A stretch of DNA of 64,000 bases, from assembly GCA_019054805.1 (NCBI GenBank), contig JAHQIY010000006.1, positions 620,001-684,000 on the forward strand, in the 5' to 3' direction. The notes beneath the pieces were generated by a model. The model was not told where the DNA came from, did no database searches, and saw only the letters and a program-made list of their open reading frames with translations. Each line of letters begins with the position of its first letter. Position 1 is the first letter of the stretch. Both the position numbers and the translations under genes were made by a program. Shown here piece by piece: positions 21,361 through 35,800 of the stretch. Source of the DNA: Brachionus manjavacas. Taxonomy: Eukaryota; Rotifera; Eurotatoria; Ploima; Brachionidae.

Positions 21361-23815
21361 TTAAAAAATCTGATCATTATTTTTGTGTTTATAAATAAAG
21401 TTCTCTATCTTGGATAGATTTTGATTCATTTGGACGAACGTTTCCACATTGACTTCTTGCAGGCTTAGAGTGTCTGTATCAGATTCAGAGCGCTGGAAAA
21501 TAAATGTCAATATTTTTTTCTTTATCTTTTTAAACTTTTCTTCCAAAAATCCATGTAAAATGCTGTCCGCACCTTTTTTTGATTCCTTTCGGACCGTGTT
21601 AAAATTATGAGTCAAAATAGTGATCAAAATATTGACCATTATAAACACAATCACCAAATAAAAAATAATACTAATGACAATTTTATTAAATGTATGATGA
21701 CCAAAATAAATATTCCTGGGCAGTTTACTCAAAATCATTCCAAACAAAGTCCCAAACGATCCGACAAAGGTCGCAAACTCCTGCGAATTATGGTGCTCAA
21801 TCAGGTAGATCAATTGAACAAATGCCAAAAACACAGCGAAAAACAAGAGCGAAAAACTGACCAAGTCGTGCAACGAGGCCCTAATTGTGTAGACAAACAT
21901 CGATATGGTTCTATTTGTGCGAAGAAGCTTCAAAAATTTTAAAGTTCCGAACAAGCTCAAGAAGCCAAACAGCATTCCGAGCACATCGTTCCAGTACGAG
22001 AGCAATTGTAATCTAACAAGTTGGTCCTTGGCTTTTATTTTCCCAAAGAGGTCATCTTTGGCATGCTGTCTGTACAGAAAGATTGAAAATGCTGCCCAAG
22101 AGAAGGTGAAAATTGTCCACTCAACATAATTCCAAATTTGTGTCAAATAATCACCCAAGCCAAGTTTGTGCATTCTCCTAATTTCTTTGAGCATAAAAAA
22201 AGCTATAAACACCATGTACAAAACATTGACCGCTATGACCAAGTATTTGGACGCCTCATTGGTCTCGTAGAGTACGACTGGTTCGATCCTGGTTGTACTA
22301 ATGAAATTTCCTGTGGGCAAAATTTCGAACAAAATTGTACAATAAGCGAACAAATTGAGGTTTACATTGTAAACAGATAGTTCGATAAAAACAGCCCTAG
22401 TCTGTGAATCGATCCATGCTAATACTTGCAAATTTTCAATGTCACTTTTGAGTTGGTCTAGGCTTTTTGTTCTGCTTCGAAGGTCAAAGGTAAAACCACC
22501 ACCAAAATAAGTTCTGTACTTTCCCAAATAGGGATGTGCCTCCAACTGAAAAGAAGTTTTGTACAAAAACGAGTCCGAGTATTCGGAATAGTTTTTCATT
22601 TCGAAATCTAGAGACTTGTTCACTGACCACTTGAGCCCATAAGATTCTTTGTCCTGTTTTAAGACATCATAGTCGTCATAGCAAAAATTCCTCAACTCCA
22701 ATCCAACACATTTTTGCTTATTGATGCGTAATTGTCTCACTGTGGGAAAGCCTAGTATATAGGTGGTCCGGTCAGCCATCAAGTTCTCCTTTGTTCCACT
22801 ATATAAAGAAATAAGAAATTTATCTTTGATCCAACCATAAATGTGCTCAATCTTGGTCACATTGTCCAAACTTTTTGCACCACCCAAAATATTCTTCAGA
22901 TTTTGTTGGTATCTAAAAGACCTCAAGTCTTTGTTCGAATAGCAGACTAGAAAAAGAACTACTAAAAAAACAGAGTAGCAAGTTATTTCTTTTAAAATGT
23001 TCATGGCTTTTTTGTTTCTTTGAAGTCTTTCTCTAATCTCAATTAGATTTTGTAGCTTTGTCGAAGTAAGACCAGTGGGCAGTTCTGAACTTGTTATGTC
23101 ACCATCAGCATGGCCATTTTGCTCATTAAACTCTGAAGTGTCTTCGAAATTTGAAAAATCCTCTGCTTTGCGAAATATGAGCACAAGAAGAAAGGTAATG
23201 GCAGCTACTTGAATTGGCTGGGTGATAACAAACGAAGTTAGAATGGAAAATACAAAAGAAGACAACCACTTGGCAACTTTGTCATCTCCCAATGAAACGC
23301 CTTTGACAATTATGAAAAAGAGGGAAACTGCCGAAAAGACTATTGAGAGGAAGTAGGCAATTATTTTGACCCACCATGGAAATTCGAGTTTTTTCTTCTT
23401 GTCTTTTTTAGTGTATTTCTTAGGCTCATCGGCTTTGGTAGCTCTAGATTTAGAACGTCTAAATAGTTGTATCAATAAAAAGCTGGGCGGAAGACAGATC
23501 AAATTTGTCATTATTCCGATTCCAATTTGTTGCGGTGTGATGGTAAAATCACCGCTTTTCGGAGTGGTGTCAGCTTCATAGTAGAGAATATTGGCAAGCA
23601 TTGAAATGAGTAGAAGGACAAATGCGCATGTTAGTCTATCCAGACGAGTAAATGAGCTGAGTGACGGTTTGGCAATAATCGATACCCATAAGTGACCATC
23701 GCTGAGTTTATCTTTGGTTCCGCGTTTGATTAAATAGCTCAAATTTTTTAACTCTTCTTCACCTGCTGCGCTAAGTTGTCGGTCAATTTTGCCGTCATCT
23801 TTATACAAAGAAAAC
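21361..23815 (-). CDS. Last exon: post-PLAT linker, TM2-TM11 and polycystin channel domain
   Basis: The exon joins in phase 2 after FICEKW, giving W-FSLYKDDGKIDRQLSAA as in PKD1. Hydrophobic segments lie at approximate exon residues 65-85, 98-120, 150-173, 188-217 and 279-295 (the last is channel S1). A long extracellular TOP/polycystin loop follows at ~296-520, then S2 (~526-547), S3 (~566-584), S4 (~612-635), S5 (~650-675), a pore loop (~682-700, SQEFATFVGSFGTLFGMILS) and S6 (~713-740). The S4-S5 stretch LKFLKLLRTNRTISMFVYTI matches the polycystin hallmark. S4 has few positive charges (mainly the KLLRTNR end), as in PC1-type subunits. A basic cytoplasmic tail of about 75 residues follows. 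The 3402-bp intron before it carries a CR1-like LINE. Confidence 0.93.
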
Positions 23816-26800
23816 CTTTTCAAAAACCATTTTAGTATTTTTTTTCAGGAATTTATTTTTAATAAAATTTAAGTCCATTTCTACCTTTTTTATTTTGCTT
23901 AAAATCGTACCTATCAAAAAGAGCATGTTTTTATTTAATCTTGAAAATAGCTAAGTTAAGGTTTTAAAAATTCAAAACTACCATACTTAAAAATGTTTCC
24001 TTCTTTCTTTTTTTAGATCGTTCTTATTAACTTAAATGCCAATATGAATTAATTTTTATGTCTCCTTTTTTTGGGAGCCACTTTAAATAATTATGGAACT
24101 GAAAAATATTGCTTCAGCTATAGTCTTTATGGATTTTGAAAAAGCATTCAACAAGGTGTCTCATAGGGCAATGATTAAGAAGCATGAGGCATGTGGCTTC
24201 AGGGCCAACCTTCTCAAGTGACCTACAAGGACCTGTCCTTGGTCTGCTCCTCTTTGTTATATTTATCAACGACATGCCAAGCGTAGTCAGTAGCTTGATA
24301 AAGCTCTTTGTGGACGATACAAAACTCCTCACTATGATCAAGAACCACCTCGATGTGCAGCAATTGCAAATTGACATAGATAGGCTTGTTAAATGGGCTG
24401 ATGAATGGCAAATCGATTTCAACGGCGACAAATGTAAGTTCATGTTCTTCAAGAACAAACATTTTCCGTTAATCAACCTTAAAATGAACAGCGTACCAAT
24501 TGAACAAACCAGTGTGGAGCGAGACCTCGGAATCTAATTAACAAGCGACCTAAAATGGAACCATCAAGCATTTCAAGCTGCAAACAAAGCCAATATTATT
24601 TTAAGACAAATCAAGCCAGCATTTAAGTGCTGGTCAATTAGCACTTTCAGGCAACTGTATGTGGCTTTCGTTAGACCGCACTTAGAGTACGCTGTTGCTG
24701 CTTGGAACCCTTACACAAAAAAAGATATAAACATACTAGAAAAGGTACAACGGCGAGCCATAAAATTTGCTGATGATTTCAAGCATCTTGAATACGAACA
24801 AAGACTATTCAAGTCAGATTTTCGAATGCCACCGGCTGGAGTGGCATTCGAGGTCATCAGCACAGAATAACTAAGCAGCTCACCAAGACAAAACAACGAG
24901 ACAACTTTCTGACAAATATAGTAGTGAACAGTTGGAATTAGCTGCCTGCCGAATTAATCAACGCGCAATCGAAGAATTGCTTTAAAAACCAGCTGGATAA
25001 AAATGAAATAACGGCAAATACTTTAGCTTTTATTTCGTTCCTTTTATTTTATTAACTTATTTATTGTAAAACTACAAGATAACTTTATTATTATGGTATG
25101 TAAAAACCAGACAGCTGCCATAGCGAGGTTACGTCTAGCCTTGCTCCGCAGGTTTCCTGCTGTAGCTTAAATTATTATTATTGTTATATAAACTTAAGGG
25201 CCAATATATTTTAGGTGCCATTTTTAATAGTTCTAATACCACATATAGAATATCCAATTAATTTATATATATATTAATAATTTAAAATATTTTTAATATG
25301 ATTTATTTTTTGTGTTTGAATTACAAAATGTATCCAATGTTGAAATAACATTGAAAAAGTGTGATGTTTCACATATTTTTTTCAGTTTCAAAAAAAATAA
25401 CTTTAAGTTCACCTGTTACTGGAAAAATTCTTGTTCTCAGGTTTTATGACATATTAGTTCACCTAATCTAAAAATTGTTCATCTAATTTAAAAAAGCTAA
25501 TCTAATGATAAAAAATAAGATAGAAAAAATAATTACATAGAAAATTTTAAGTTGGGTGGAGTAGGTAAATTTTGCGAAATAGATGAATCTTTGTGCCACA
25601 AAGTCAAACACTTAAAGGGAAAAGTTAATTTTAATTTTCTTATATTATTTATGTTGAAGGGCAAAGATTTAAGTAAAGAGTGCATTTAGGTATATGGGAT
25701 TGTTGAAAAGGTAATACAAAGTCAATCAGATCAGAGCAAATTCTAAGCTATTTCTAAAGCTCCTTCAAAAATTAAAAAAAAAACCTACAAAACTATTAAC
25801 TAATTTTTACATCAGTTTCGAGAATTAGGTATTCTATATAAAATTTAAGTCTAAGTCATAACTTGAATTAAATTTTGGTGATTTTGACTTTAACTTAAGT
25901 CTAATTATACGATATGAAATGAAAAAGATAATTCATCGAAAGCATTATACCAAAATTATATGGAAACGATAGAGATACGATAGATGAATGGATATGCCTA
26001 GTAGAAACAGAGGCTTGGAACCAAGGAATTACTAGAAGAAGACTAAAAATTGCGTTACAAAACTTCTTAGAGAAAACGTCCTGCAGATGCTGAGAATCAT
26101 GCATTATAGAACATGAATTAATTACGTGAAAGAAATTTAAAACTCAATTATTAGCAACTCTGAAACCAGCTGATGATCAGAATGGGCTATGATCAAAAGT
26201 ATTAAACTAATATCAAATTTTAAGAAAGTTCAATTAATTTTAAATAAAACTTTTAAGAAATATATATTTTATTAGTATTAAAGCGGTAACATGTACTATA
26301 ATTCTTAAAGGTCTTTATTTAAATGATCATTTTTAAATAAATTGATCTGTAAATAAAATAACTCAATTATGATTAGTATTAAATTAATTATGAGAGTAAA
26401 TAACTTAAATGGCTCGTATATTTTGATCAATTTACGGTTGATCACTAATAAATAAGTGAAGAATAGCATGATGAAATAATAGATGATTCCGATGACTTAG
26501 TAAAAGAGAAAAACAAAAAGATTTCATCAATTAAATGAAATAATCCAATGCCATTAGTAAGATTTTTGGAACAATGTCTGATTGTACTATCCCCTAAAGT
26601 TGTTTGTTTTAATTGTTGTAGTTTGTTAGTTAGTTTTTCAAACACTTAATTAAAGGTGAAGATGCGTCTGTTTAACGGACGCTTATTGCATATTAGCTTT
26701 TCACGAATTTAAAAAATAAACTTTTTTTATTATTTTCTAAGTTTTTACTTAAATAAATTATTTTAAACAATAATTCTTTGTTTGTGATATTACATCTGAG

Positions 26801-29800
26801 AACAGTGACAAAATGGTCAAATGAATACTTAAACAATGACAAACAATTCGTGTCAAGAAAACGGGCTTATAATTAAGACAAGATGTGAGTTATTGAATTA
26901 ATATTTATATCAGCATCTAGAAGCGTCTATCTTCTGAGATACGTAACAAGTATATTGATTCTTACTTATCATTGCGCATCAGCTGAGAAGCTGATGATCA
27001 AGTAATACGTAGGGTGTTTTACAAGTCTGACTTAGTGGATTTAGGTTTTAATTACTTGATAGATATGCTTCCAAAAAGTTTAAAACAAAATAAAAAAGGT
27101 TAAATATTAATTTTTTTTAAATAATTAAATTAACAAGGTCAATTCTAGATCGCAGAAATCGCGAACAAAATCACTTAGCTAAGAATTCGGTTTAAAAAAT
27201 TTTAAATTAAATTTTACCATTTTTCACAGATGAAAATAAATTTTTCATTTGTCTGCAAGTCTGTGACAATTAAATGTTTCAAAAACCATGAAGAATCGTG
27301 TCGATTCTTTGCTGAATTTTCATGCAAAACTCGACAATAAAACAAACTTCCAAGTGGTCTTTCAACACCCATAATGAACGTATCCATGGAGCCTCTTTGA
27401 AACAAATTTTTGTTCTCATTTTGGTCGCCAGACCTGAGCTCTCTCACAAAAGACTCCGCGTTCATGCCATATAAATTTACTTTTACACTTGACTTTGTCC
27501 CGGCGTCCTTTCTGGACCCAGTAAAAACATTTATCTCATAGAAATAGTTCCAGTCTGAACTATTATCCCTAAGGAAAAGGACCTTGTTCTTTGTTTTGTC
27601 TTTTCTATCCATGTATAAGCAAATTATGGACATTAGTAAGTAAGCCGAGCAAACAAAAATGACAGTAATGTAAATTGTTGGATTTTGGACGAATGACGAA
27701 TTGGCAAACACACTCTCGAAGTCTATTTTAGCGGGCAAAACCAGAAAGCTTCCTGCAAAATCAGTCAAATGAGTGGACCTACAAGTTGTCTCAAAAACAT
27801 CAGTCTCTTTATCAACCACTTCCAAGCCATCTGAAATCCAAGCAGCCAATTTAGTGTCAAAATAAAAACATTCACTAGAATACACACGGTAGGAAAAACC
27901 ACCCTTAAGAGTTAAATTTTTAGCCGTAGAATTTAAAAACGCAGCATCTAGACTACCATTGGCACACGAGTGGGCCAAATTGTCACTAATTTCACTCAAA
28001 CCAAAATAAATTTTATTAAAATATTTTTTTGCCAAAAATTTCTTAATTGTATTTGCACCTAGTGAAATTTGGTAGCTATCTTTATCAGAATTTAGATCAT
28101 GTTGGCATAGAAATTCTATTTGGTCATAGATGAAGCGGTCAACATTTGGTCTAGAGCCATATCCGACTAGGACAATGTATGAAGACCCATTGGCAGGTTT
28201 AATTTGCAAGCTAATTGAAGAATTTGAATCAACAAGATCAACTTGAATGATGGCAAAGTTCTCCTTGGAGTTCGAGGTGAAATCTTTAAAATCACTTTGA
28301 TTTAGGTCTCGTTTGATTTTGATTCCAAAATTTGAATTATTGATTTTGATTTCCTGGTTTTCTTGGTCAAAAATGCTCAAGCTGACCATTTTAGAGTTGT
28401 TGAGAAGTGGATTTTTGTTGGCGATTATTCTAGCCATAGAAAAGCCTCTGACCATCAGAACACCATTTGTGACATTTAGTTGTGGTAAAGTGAATTGGCC
28501 GGCCTCAAGACTCAAATTTTTGTTTGCCACTTGTTCTGCTGAAATGCGGCCAATCTTGACTTGGATACTTTTTGATTTCATTTCAGTCTCATGGTTCATA
28601 CTCAGATGCAACGAGGACACATTGACCAAATTGTCCAAAACACTCGAAGTCGATTGGTAAGTGTCCAAAATGTTGTCCGAATCCAAATTGTCTACACTTA
28701 GCAGAACATTAGCTGCTGAATCGACAATTTTATCAGCTGCTTGCTTCAGAAATTCGAATCCATTGCTCGAAGCTAGCTCGTTCAGTTTGTTAGACAGCTG
28801 CAACGTTTTAGCTGAGGCTTTTCTGGCCGAAGATTCGGTCATTTCATCCGAATTCTCGCTCAAAACCGACATTACTGAAGATACCACCTTGACACTGCTT
28901 ATGTCACCAACTTCAAAGTCATCAGCTACTTGAAAAAATAAATCTTTAATTTTGTAATTATTTTCAGCATTTTCTGTTTGTTCCCTCAACAATAAAGCCA
29001 TCGAGATCATGCTGCTGGACGCTTGCTGTAAATCACCAGATTTGATCTGCTTGAAAAACTCGGAATTCTCTGGATCATTGACAAGCTGGTTTGTCAAGTC
29101 ATTCAAAATGTCTAGTCTGACCTCGACTATCACTGGGTTTTCTATTTCATAAATTGTTATAGCATCCGAATCATCAATTACTTGCACAAAAAGAAACATC
29201 TTGTATCCATCGCTTTCAAGACCCTGTGGCAGCTGTGTGACCAAGAGTCCATTTTGATTGTAGCTGAGCGCTATTGGGCTTGATCCATCAGAATATTTTG
29301 CAAAATATTCATACCTAACCACAAATCCATCGTTATCCAGCCAGTCTTTGCACTGAATAGCAAAGAGTGTGTACAGTGCAAACCCGCTATGAGTATTGAG
29401 GCTACAAGAGCCATTGTAGGGCTTTTCATTTATTTTCAAGTAGAGAGAAGTAAAGCCCAGAGCAGACGAGTTTTTGTTTTCGAAGACAGTTTTGATGTCC
29501 ACATCAACCTTCCAGAATAAAGCATTTTTGACCAAGTCGAAAATTCTGCTCAGTATTGTGAACTCTTGGCCATGTTCACCTAATGTGCATGATTCTAGCA
29601 AGGTGCGGTTAGCTATTGTCCACTCGGAAGTTTCATCAAACCGATAGAATAGTTTGTGTGTGTAAAAAACTTGGTGGGCGCTATTGCAGCCGTCAATGCA
29701 ATCACTTTGCAATACTAGTTGATAAGCAGAGTTTATTTTGGTATATTTTCCATAGGTCTTGCAGAATTCTTTTAGGCGACAGCTTTAAAAAATTGATTTA

Positions 29801-32800
29801 ACTCAAAATTAAAATAACGAAGCTTTTTGAGCAATTTTTCTAATTAATCTATCTAGACTTTGAAATTTTAAAATTTAAATGGATTTATTAATTATTTATG
29901 AAAAATAATGTAAATCATATTTTTTTTTATTTGCCTATAAGGCTTTAAATTTTTAAAATAAATAAATAAAATAAAAAGTTAACTTGGGGGGGTGAGGATT
30001 AACATATCATAGAAATTTTCATTTACTATTCTTTTAATTTTCTTTTACCAAAACATTGTGGTATACAACAAAAAAAAAATTCCCTGATTTGGCTTTATTT
30101 CTTTCTCCAGCCAGAAAATCAGAAGATTTGGGTCTTATCGATTATGTGATCCTGTAGTCACTTAATTATGTGACTCCGCGACGATGCTGGTTTGGTGACT
30201 CCAACAAACAAAAAATTAAAGATATATTTTTTTATGATTACAAACTTATATGACTTAGACTTAAAAACAAATCTGTTAAAAATCTACAATGTAACCAAGT
30301 CGCCAGCAAAAAGAAGAGAGTATTCTATTGACTATTCACTATTTGTTTATCTCTTTTAGGTATATCATTGATAAACTTTTACACTAATTAGTAATGGACT
30401 AATTACTGAGCCTTGATGAACAATTGCAGTAAAATGGTATTCATCTCTTAAATGACCATTTACATTTTCTTTAAATGATCTTGAGTCTAAGAATGAATTA
30501 AGCTAAAAAGATATATAATGTCTTTTAAAATATTTTGAGGTAATTTTTTTAACAAAAGGTTAATTTTGTTTGAATTAAAATTTATTTTTTCAATAAAATT
30601 TTTGTTGGGAATATTATTTCCCCACAATTCAATGTCTTATAAACACCTAACCATTCGTCAGCAAATTTAGCTCCTTGAAATTATCCCATTTATACGATGA
30701 CGGATACAGTATGTCTGGAAAGTTTAGAACATTACTAAAAAATTAAAAAAAAAATTTTAAAGAGTAAAAATCTAAAATTATAACACAATAACATATAATG
30801 TTAACTATACCATCTTAAAGATTTTATTTTAATTTTATTAGCTTTCTTTTGATTAAAGATTGTTCAAAAAAAAATTCTGAACACTCCAGAACCCATTTAA
30901 AAAAAACAGATAAAATTCAACAAAAAAAAATAGTCTACTAAGTTTAGAACAATTATTTTATCCTAAAATTATTTTAGTCTTTTCATACTGTTTGATTGCA
31001 CTTTTTACGTTTGATTTATTATTTTTGGATTTTAAAATCGGTCATTTTATTGAGTTGTACCATTTTGGCGATTTTTCCATAAAAATGGGCAAAAAAAAAG
31101 TATCTGAGGCTCAAAGGTGGCAAATAATTGGTCTATTGAAGGATAAGACCAAATCTCAACAAGAAATAGCTGATCTAGTAGCAGTTTCGAGAAAATGTGT
31201 GATTACAACAAAGCGCAATCATGAGAAAACATCCGTGGTCAAAGAATTACCAAGGTCTGGTGGACCCCGAAAGCTTACCAGTCGAGATGAGTCGTACATT
31301 TTTAGAAAGGTCAGAATCAATCCCAAAACAAGGTTTAGACAGCTAGCCTCTGATTTTAGTTCTAAATTTCCAAATGTTACTGTTAGTAAAGACACCGTAA
31401 GAAAAGTTCTATTAAACAAAAATATACAGTCGTATACTGCAATAAAAAAACCTCTTTTGACTGTATTGGATTGTTTGAAAATACTCAAATGGTGCAAAGA
31501 ACTACAAAGATGGACTGTTAATGACTGGTCAAAAGTTGCTTTTATTGACGAGTCTAATTTCGAAGTATTAAACAGAAAATCTAGAGTGTTTGTAAAACAT
31601 GATTGAATCTATGCCAAAACGTGTCGCTGAGTGCATAAAAGCTAAGGTTGGGCATTTTAAATTTTTAAAAATAAATGTTCTAAATTTTGTAGACACTTTC
31701 TTTTGTTAAAAAAATTCACTCCTTTTTTTTTGCGGATTTTTTTCTTCGATTTTTTTTTCCATCCTAGTTTTTGTACTTTTCCGGTAGAAAATTTTTTTAA
31801 ATAAATTTCAAAAAAAAATATCCTTTTATTTTTAATTTAGCTGCACGACTTTCAAGAAACAAACCTTGCATTAAAAAAAATTTAAATATTCTAAATTTTC
31901 TATATATACTATATGTATACCTGAACTATCACTTAATAATCAGCAAATGAACTGATGCAAAAAGATCATTCACAACTATGCTTGTCACGCATCTCAGAAG
32001 TTGGTCGCTTCGAAACACTGGCAACTAAATTTATCACTCTGTTCACATCTTTACTTAATTATAGGCCTGTGTTATCGACACGAGCCTTAAGGTAAAAATA
32101 TCAAGATGCCAAATAATTTAGATTTTAATTTGAAACTTTTTGAAAAAAATTGCCCAAAAAGTGGCTAGTGCCAAATAATTTTTAAAATTACGTCATAGAA
32201 GCAACCGGTATTTCATAAACTTCCATTTTTTCCACACGCACAAACTGGAAATATTCTTTGCCTAGATGATTTGTGGTCACTACAAACAAATTTATTTTGT
32301 CTTCGAAGCTTTGAAGCGTATTATTTTTGATAGTCAAAATTTTTCCGCTTGCACTAAAATAAAAATCTTCACTTGAATTAAAACATTTATTTGTAAGAGG
32401 ACTTTTAGTATTTTGACTTAAAATAAACTCTTTTAAATAATCAGATTTATTTAGTTCTATCTGTTCCAATTTGTCAGTCGAATTAGATTTATCTATGACT
32501 ATGCAATAAAAATTGTAGTCAAGCGAGCCTGATTGCACCAAAAAGTCAATATCGTAGGCATATTTAAGAGGGTTTAATTCTAGGATTTGTTTTTGACCCA
32601 GTCTGACCAAGTCCAAGCCGTTTTCGAGACAAAAAATTGCAATACCACCAGGAACCAATTCAATATAGAGATCGACCAAGTGAGTTATTTCGTTTTCCAG
32701 ATCAGTCAAATAGCCAGTGTCAATTTGAACATAAATCCAATGCACAAGTTTGTAAACTCCATAGGGAAGTGTGTTACTGAGTATAACTAGTTGACTTTGA

Positions 32801-35800
32801 TTAACTGTTGGATTGTTTTCTAGTAAAATTGGAATGGAAGAAAACCTATTTGCTGAAAGTGCTGGGTAGATGGTCCATGATTTGTTCATAGTGTGTTTTT
32901 GAATAAAGTTTAAGCTAAAATCTACTTTGAGTTTTATAATTTGATATCTGAAAAATTTTTGTGGCTTGCGGACGTCAATGGGCAGTCCAGTTTTGTCCAA
33001 GGAAGATGGAAACTCAGGTTCTTGAATTAAAATCCACTGAAATTCAATTATTCAAATTTTTTTTTTAGATTACTTACTGAATACACAGTTGGGTTGTATC
33101 TGAGATAAAAAGTAATTTTCATACTTTGGAACACATTTGGATTGTTGCAAGGTGTAAGCTAAATAAAAAAATTGAAAAATTGTTCTCTGATTAAATTTAA
33201 ATCATTTTGGTAAAATGTAATCAATTTAATAGTAAAAAATGGTTAATTAAAATTTTAATTAAATTGAAAAAAAAATTTTATTTAAATTTTTTTACGTTAA
33301 AAAAAATATCTTAAATAGTTTTAATGCTTTTTAATTGTTTGACCAACCTCCTTGATTTTCTATTAATTTGATTATTATCTAGATTATAATTTAAATTAAT
33401 TATAATTTTATTTTAATCTTTTTTAAATATTTAATGTAATTTTGAAATTTTACCATTTTTTACTACTTATTACTATTAAATTGATTACATTTTATCAAAA
33501 TTTACGTATATTAGGGTAAATTTTTTTTACATAATTATGAAAATAAATATTGAAGGATAAAAAAAATTAATTTTTTTTAAAAAAGTGCCAGATTTTTCTC
33601 AATTTTTTGGACATTTTTTTTTACATAAATTTACGTAAAATGAATCCTGAAATTTACCAAATTTTACGTAAAAATTAGTAAATTTACGGTTTTTTACTTT
33701 TGTAAATTTACGTAAATTATCGTAAATTACTAAATACGGAACACCACTGTATGTAATTGATTGCATTCTTTTTTAATTCAAATTTTTAATTATTTTCTTA
33801 TTAAAAAATTATATTTGATAATTTTTAATTATAAAGCTGCTTTCAATTATTAGGGATTTCGTTGTATGGGGGTTCGGAGGTTCGACTGTATTTGGTTTTA
33901 GTGCAGTGATAACTTAAAATTTTCGGAATTTAATGCCGCGTTGAATATTAAAAATTTGGATTAGCTTAAGATTAATCGATTTTAATATGAGATCGAAGAT
34001 AAATTATGCATTCACTAAAATTTGGAATTTAACTGTTAATGCAAGCAATTCTTTTCAAGGAATTACGGTAGTCAATAGATTGTCATACCCTTGGTACAAC
34101 TATTTGAAATAAGTATAATATCTTGAAAACTAATCATTTCCTGAAACGCAAGAATTTTCATTTGTCCCTTCACATTTGAACGTGAAAAATTCCTGAATAA
34201 TTACTCTTCATGGAAAAATAGCAAGATTTGTTTGAATAATTTTTAAAACCCGAGAAAAAAATTGACTTCGGAATCTCTGAACATCGAATGATCGAGATTA
34301 AGACATTTATTATTTTTAATTTTAAATTATTAAATTTATTATTTTAAAATACTTAAAGAATTTTTGCTAGTCATTATATTCATTGTGAAAAAAAAAACTT
34401 TTAAGTTTGGACTTGGACTTGACTTGAGACTTGTGACTTTTTAAACAAAAACGTATTTAAAAAATAAAAAAAAAAAATTCTTTATTTATTTTAAAAAGTT
34501 TTTCAAGATTTTTTTTTTTTTCAAAATTTTCCAAAAAATTTAGTGACTGTCCGCCAAAAAGTTGACCGGTTATTTGGCCGCCCGTATATTTTAGACCGTT
34601 TATTTTGGCGATCCAAAAAATAGACCGCCTAGCTGACCGGCTAAATGACCGCCCGCTTAAAGGTTGTCCCGCTAATGCGGACACGGTCACGGTTTCTGAA
34701 AATTTTGGCCGGTCGAGTGTCCGCTTGTACGGATCCCAGGGGTTGTGAAGTTCATTTCAATTCGATCGTTTCAATTCAGAAAAACTTGAATAACTTTTTT
34801 ACTAAAAGAGATAATTCAGTTCTGAGAAATGCTTAATATTAAGCAACTTTGCTTAATCCAAAAATATATGTCTGCAAAAACTCTGCAATTTAATTGCACA
34901 CTTGATTGGAATACTTTTTAATGGGCTGCAAAATTCAGAAAATTGCAGAGTATTTTGCTTATAATATTAATATTAAGCAAATTTGCTTATAATTAAGCAT
35001 TTCTCAGAACTGAATTATCTCTTTTAGTAAAAAAGTTATTCAAGTTTTTCTGAATTGAAACGATCGAATTGAAATGAACTTCACAACCCCCGGATCCCAA
35101 CACTATTCAAAAGCCATATTTTTGTTATGAATTTAAATTTTTTTTTTTAGAATTTTGTATGAAATTTAATAATGCTGGATCTTCATATTATTTTAAAGGT
35201 GTCATTTTTAAATATTGAAAGTTAATTGTTGAAACTTTATTTATTTGTTTTAACTTTTATTATAGATAAATCAACGAGCAAACTAGTGAAATAAAATAAT
35301 CTTTTATTTATCCTTGCTTATCTGACCCAATTATTCGAGTGACAAGATCATTAAATATTTTATTTTCCAGTGACCAGTGACCAAATCATTTTATAAAATT
35401 CAACGTGAATTTTTTCATCAATATTTTATTTACAAAGTTGAAAGAGAATCTTTAAAAATATTCAAAAATGAAATCATTTTTATCCGAGATAGAGGTTCAA
35501 AAAAAGATAAATCGGAAAGAAAATTTTTAAATTTTTTCTTTCCAGCTGTTCAATATTATTATTTTTTCCGCTTCATACCATTAATTAAAAAATTAAATTT
35601 TATAAATTTTGGTTAAATTTCGAAACTTTAATTTTTGATGATCAATGGAATATGATGATAGCAAAAAATAAATAGAATCTATTTTATATTCTAAAAAAAT
35701 AATAAATTTTTTTTACTTACTCATTATTTCGCTTGTTGTGTAAGAATATTCGAAGCTGTGATAGCTTGAACTACCTTGATTGGGAAAAGTTTAAAAAAAT

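Noticed and set aside
21607-23581. Plus-strand ORFs within the polycystin channel exon
   Set aside because: The minus-strand reading has clear polycystin homology; the plus-strand frames are its antisense.
26976-26996. Hairpin CATCAGCT-GAGA-AGCTGATG as an ncRNA or terminator
   Set aside because: An 8-bp stem in an intron is expected by chance in this amount of sequence, and there is no supporting context.
28313-28933. Plus-strand ORFs inside the REJ/GAIN exon
   Set aside because: Antisense shadows of the coding exon; no recognisable content.
31605-31697. A complete funct­ional Tc1 transposase
   Set aside because: The C-terminal reading is in a different frame, and the catalytic middle is missing.
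34457-34836. Small ORFs at 34457-34690 (-) and 34645-34836 (+) as genes
   Set aside because: They lie in the GACCG-rich loop and the MITE arm; the products are repeat translations.
35724-35775. Extending the module 8 exon to the stop at 35724
   Set aside because: A donor at 35775 in phase 0 fits the next exon and avoids the stop; the extension has no counterpart in other modules.
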